DNA from: Alkalibacter saccharofermentans DSM 14828
GTDB lineage: Bacteria > Bacillota > Clostridia > Eubacteriales > Alkalibacteraceae
Length of the DNA stretch: 64,000 nucleotides
Direction: 5' to 3'
Assembly (NCBI RefSeq): GCF_900128885.1
Contig: NZ_FQTU01000004.1
Location: 89,963-153,962 of the forward strand
In this document: positions 61,810 to 64,000 of the stretch, in pieces
Layout: each line of letters begins with the position of its first letter
Numbering within the stretch: position 1 is the first letter of the stretch
The notes under the pieces: model-generated
What the model was told of the DNA's origin: nothing
What the model saw: the letters and a program-made list of their open reading frames with translations, nothing else
The model's database searches: none
Made by a program: the position numbers and the translations under genes

Positions 61810-62964
61810 TCAGCTGATTATCCCGGCCTTTTCCTTCGCATGTTTTCTGGCCCACCGGTCTATTTCCAGGATTTCCTCCAGCCCCGGCTCTCTTATTGGT
61901 ACGTGCAGATTCATCACTGATTCGATGATCTTAGGTATATCCAAAAAAGAAATCTCTTTGTTTAAAAACTTATCGACCATTATCTCGTTAGCACCGTTAA
62001 GAACTACGGGCATGCTTCCTCCTGCTTCAAGCGCATCGTAAGCAAGCTTGAGACATCTAAACTTATTTACATCAGGTTTTCTAAATTCCAAAGTCCCTAT
62101 TTCGGCAAGGTTCAAGCTTTTCGTATTATTTTCGTGCCTTTCAGGATATAACAGAGCCAGCTGAATTGCCACCCTCATGTCCGGTTCTCCTAGTTGGGCC
62201 ATGGAAGAGTGATCTTTAAACTCGACCAAAGAATGAATGATGCTTTGAGGATGTATTATAACGTCGATTTCTGCAGTCTTAAGATCAAACAGCCATTTAG
62301 CTTCTATAACTTCCAGACCTTTGTTCATGAGTGTTGACGAGTCTATGGTGACCTTTTTGCCCATGGACCAGTTGGGATGCTTTAGAGCCTGCTCTACAGT
62401 AACCCCTTCAAGCTGTTTTATGTCGTAGTCCCTAAAAGGACCACCGGATGCTGTTAGGCTTATCTTTGACAGGTACTTGCGCTGGTTTCCTATCAAGCAT
62501 TGAAATATGGCACTGTGCTCGCTGTCTACAGGGTATAACTCCACGCCTTGTGCTTTAGCCAGATTCATGACTACGCTTCCTCCGGCCACCAACGTTTCCT
62601 TGTTTGCAAGGGCGATGTCTTTTCCCTTTTTTATTGCCTCTATCGTAGGAATAAGTCCCGCCATTCCGGGTATTGCCGTAACGACCCGCTGTGCACTGTC
62701 CCAGGCAGCAGCCGCAGATAACCCCTCAAGGCCTTCCAGTACCTCACACTTCCCCTGAAGCCTTTTTCTAAGCTCACCAGCTTTTTTCTCATCCCATACC
62801 GCTACGATTTCCGGTTGGAACTCCAGTGCCTGTTTTTCCAGAAGGTCGATATTCTCATTTCCCGTAATTGCCACAACGGATATCTTGTCTCCATGATTTC
62901 TTACGACGTCCAGAGTCTGAGTGCCGATTGACCCGGTAGACCCCAATATGCTTATTTTAATCAT
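61810..62964 (-). CDS. dxr: 1-deoxy-D-xylulose 5-phosphate reductoisomerase
   Basis: 384 residues. NADPH-binding LGSTGSIGTQTLDVVR, the metal/substrate motif PVDSEHSAIFQCL, the flexible loop segment SMGKKVTIDSSTLMNKGLEV and the C-terminal domain VVLNGANEIMVDKFL. It makes MEP, the committed step of the non-mevalonate isoprenoid pathway. Confidence 0.98.
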   Translation of the reverse strand: MIKISILGSTGSIGTQTLDVVRNHGDKISVVAITGNENIDLLEKQALEFQPEIVAVWDEKKAGELRKRLQGKCEVLEGLEGLSAAAAWDSAQRVVTAIPGMAGLIPTIEAIKKGKDIALANKETLVAGGSVVMNLAKAQGVELYPVDSEHSAIFQCLIGNQRKYLSKISLTASGGPFRDYDIKQLEGVTVEQALKHPNWSMGKKVTIDSSTLMNKGLEVIEAKWLFDLKTAEIDVIIHPQSIIHSLVEFKDHSSMAQLGEPDMRVAIQLALLYPERHENNTKSLNLAEIGTLEFRKPDVNKFRCLKLAYDALEAGGSMPVVLNGANEIMVDKFLNKEISFLDIPKIIESVMNLHVPIREPGLEEILEIDRWARKHAKEKAGIIS

Positions 62965-63037
62965 TAATACAACCCCTTATTGAAAATAATTTCACACGTT
63001 ATATGATAACGGAGAAACCGGGGGTTTTCAAGAAAAA

Positions 63038-63442
63038 TTATACATCGATATTGTCGGTTAAATAACCCCTGACAGCCAAGGCTATCATCGCCGCTCCTAC
63101 AATAAAAAATATTACATGAAGTTGATTGATGCTGGCTAGGATAATGCACTGTATAACGATCCATAGGGCGAGTATCCCACCCTGGAAAAACGAAAGCAAA
63201 GGAAACATCTTGCTGTTTTTCATTCCCGTCCAAGCAGCGAAAAGATTGCCAAGACCTATGATTACGAACAGGAAGAGTCCCGGAATCAGAAAGTCATCGA
63301 AAGGTCCGTGCCTCAAAGCAACATTTGCATCTATGCCCACTAAATTGCCCGTGGGATCATATATGGCTGCAGCTCCTCCAAAAATTGCGCCCAGTCCAAC
63401 AAAAATGTGTATGCCTGCCTGAACTTTTTTTAACAAGGACAT
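63038..63442 (-). CDS. uncharacterised four-TM membrane protein
   Basis: 134 residues with four hydrophobic segments at about residues 8-28, 50-70, 80-100 and 106-125. The first loop YDPTGNLVGIDANVALRHGP is polar, and FDDFLIPGLFLFVIIGLGNL is reminiscent of small Bacillota membrane proteins of unknown role. The short cytosolic tail ends TDNIDV. Not recognised functionally. It lies upstream of dxr with a 73-bp gap. Confidence 0.8.
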   Translation of the reverse strand: MSLLKKVQAGIHIFVGLGAIFGGAAAIYDPTGNLVGIDANVALRHGPFDDFLIPGLFLFVIIGLGNLFAAWTGMKNSKMFPLLSFFQGGILALWIVIQCIILASINQLHVIFFIVGAAMIALAVRGYLTDNIDV

Positions 63443-63554
63443 GGAAATTCCTCCCCCTCATATTTTCATCCCCTAATTTACAAATCAATTATACCATATT
63501 GATTGACAAGCCACCTGTACATCTGTATAATAATATTCTGCGACAACAACATCT

Positions 63555-63645
63555 GGAGAGATGTCCGAGCGGCCGAAGGAGCACGCCTGGAAAGCGTGTG
63601 TGCGTCACAAGCGTACCGAGGGTTCAAATCCCTCTCTCTCCGCCA
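63555..63645 (+). tRNA. tRNA-Ser (anticodon GGA)
   Basis: 91 nt including the encoded CCA. Acceptor stem GGAGAGA with TCTCTCC, anticodon arm CACGCCTGGAAAGCGTG with GGA, a long variable arm (class II) and T-arm GAGGGTTCAAATCCCTC. The only gene here besides the IS genes on the plus strand. Confidence 0.96.
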
Positions 63646-63688
63646 TATATTGAAAACAATCACCAATAAGGTGATTTTTTTATGCGCA
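63631..63688 (+). repeat. 58-bp direct repeat, copy 1 (tRNA-Ser 3' end plus terminator)
   Basis: From CCTCTCTCTCCGCCA through the terminator to TATGCGCA; repeated at 63,822-63,879 with one mismatch. It contains the stem ATCACC/GGTGAT and a run of seven T's that would terminate the tRNA. Confidence 0.9.
63658..63681 (+). terminator. tRNA-Ser terminator
   Basis: AATCACC, AATAA, GGTGATT and then T's, starting 13 bp after the tRNA. Confidence 0.8.
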
Positions 63689-63693
63689 AAATC

Positions 63694-63711
63694 AGAGAGG
63701 GATTTGAACCC
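63694..63711 (-). repeat. 18-bp inverted copy of the tRNA-Ser T-arm
   Basis: AGAGAGGGATTTGAACCC is the exact reverse complement of 63,620-63,637 in the tRNA. The stretch 63,712-63,821 between the copies shows small palindromes (AAGTGG/CCACTT, AAGCGAAGCTT) and no coding signal. Confidence 0.85.
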
Positions 63712-63821
63712 CAAGGGGGTGAGGGACGATCAGGCAAAGTGGTAAATCCACTTTGACCGGCCCGAAGTCCAAGCCTTGCAGAAAGCAGGGCGCAGGACAC
63801 TGAAAAGCGAAGCTTTGCAGA

Positions 63822-63879
63822 CCTCTCTCTCCGCCATATATTGAAAACAATCACCGATAAGGTGATTTTTTTATGCGCA
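63822..63879 (+). repeat. 58-bp direct repeat, copy 2 (tRNA 3' end duplication)
   Basis: Matches 63,631-63,688 except for one base in the terminator loop. Only the last 15 nt of the tRNA are duplicated, which fits an attachment-site copy rather than a second tRNA gene. Confidence 0.9.
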
Positions 63880-63895
63880 TAAACTGAGATACAGC

Positions 63896-63955
63896 ATCAA
63901 ACTGCCAGTGCAATATACAAAGCTTGCTTTAAATATATTGCACTGGCAATTTGAT
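63896..63955. repeat. 22-bp inverted repeat hairpin
   Basis: Positions 63,896-63,917 and 63,934-63,955 are inverted repeats with one wobble (core GCCAGTGCAATATA) around a 16-nt loop. No T-run follows. It may be part of a small non-autonomous repeat that continues past the window. Confidence 0.8.
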
Positions 63956-63972
63956 ATTGGGCGAAGCCCTCG

Positions 63973-63999
63973 AACTCGGACACCGTAGGTGTCTGAGTT
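63973..63999. repeat. 12-bp inverted repeat hairpin at window edge
   Basis: AACTCGGACACC, GTA, GGTGTCTGAGTT: 12 pairs with one wobble, ending at the window boundary. Confidence 0.75.
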
Positions 64000-64000
64000 G

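Noticed and set aside
63478..63854. Short frames across the tRNA-Ser and its repeats (with RRERDLNPRY-like sequence)
   Set aside because: These are translations of the tRNA itself and its copies, a familiar artefact.

Overview
The window reads as the chromosome of an anaerobic member of the Bacillota, most likely class Clostridia. Evidence: glycyl radical enzymes (oxygen-sensitive), a large Bacillus-type SRP RNA with an Alu domain, an L27 precursor with its Prp protease, a cggR-led glycolytic operon, a Gram-positive LexA-box promoter before uvrBA, and a membrane pyrophosphatase. I do not assign a genus. Apart from the insertion sequences and one tRNA, every gene lies on the minus strand.

Region 1 (about 1-17,700) is accessory. 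Reading leftwards on the minus strand it holds a PRD/EIIB/EIIA-domain PTS regulator, a glycyl radical enzyme (GRE-1) whose 3' end is split by an IS3-family element, a PTS IIB, an ascorbate-type (SgaT/UlaA) PTS IIC, a GRE activase, a second glycyl radical enzyme (GRE-2), a second activase, and a DeoR regulator that runs off the left edge. The picture is a phosphotransferase import system whose phosphorylated product feeds radical C-O or C-C bond cleavage. Known precedent is the E. coli ybiW/pflD loci acting on anhydrohexitol phosphates, but the substrate here cannot be read from sequence. The locus is bracketed by decayed copies of the same two transposase families, and intact or broken IS3, IS1182 and IS256 elements sit in or beside it.

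Region 2 (about 17,700-20,460) holds a RelE/YefM-type toxin-antitoxin pair, then tmRNA (ssrA) with a 23-bp copy of its 3' end 190 bp away (an attachment-site-like scar), a frameshifted four-helix-bundle gene flanked by low-complexity repeats and wedged between ssrA and smpB, and smpB.

Region 3 (about 20,500-63,450) is conserved housekeeping sequence: rnr, a DUF1294 gene, hppA, secG; the glycolytic operon cggR-gap-pgk-tpiA-gpmI-eno; rpoN; trmL, a Na/Pi transporter, trxB; leuS, a yqeK-rsfS fusion, nadD, yhbY, obgE, rpmA, prp, rplU; an RNase G; queG, engB, lon; clpX, clpP, tig; uvrA, uvrB; recR, ebfC, dnaX; the SRP RNA; dxr and a small membrane protein. Several promoters, operators and terminators are legible, including LexA boxes at uvrB and a probable CggR operator.

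Region 4 (63,555-64,000) holds a tRNA-Ser(GGA) whose 3' end and terminator are duplicated 191 bp downstream, followed by two strong inverted repeats. No CRISPR array, rRNA operon or replication origin was seen.
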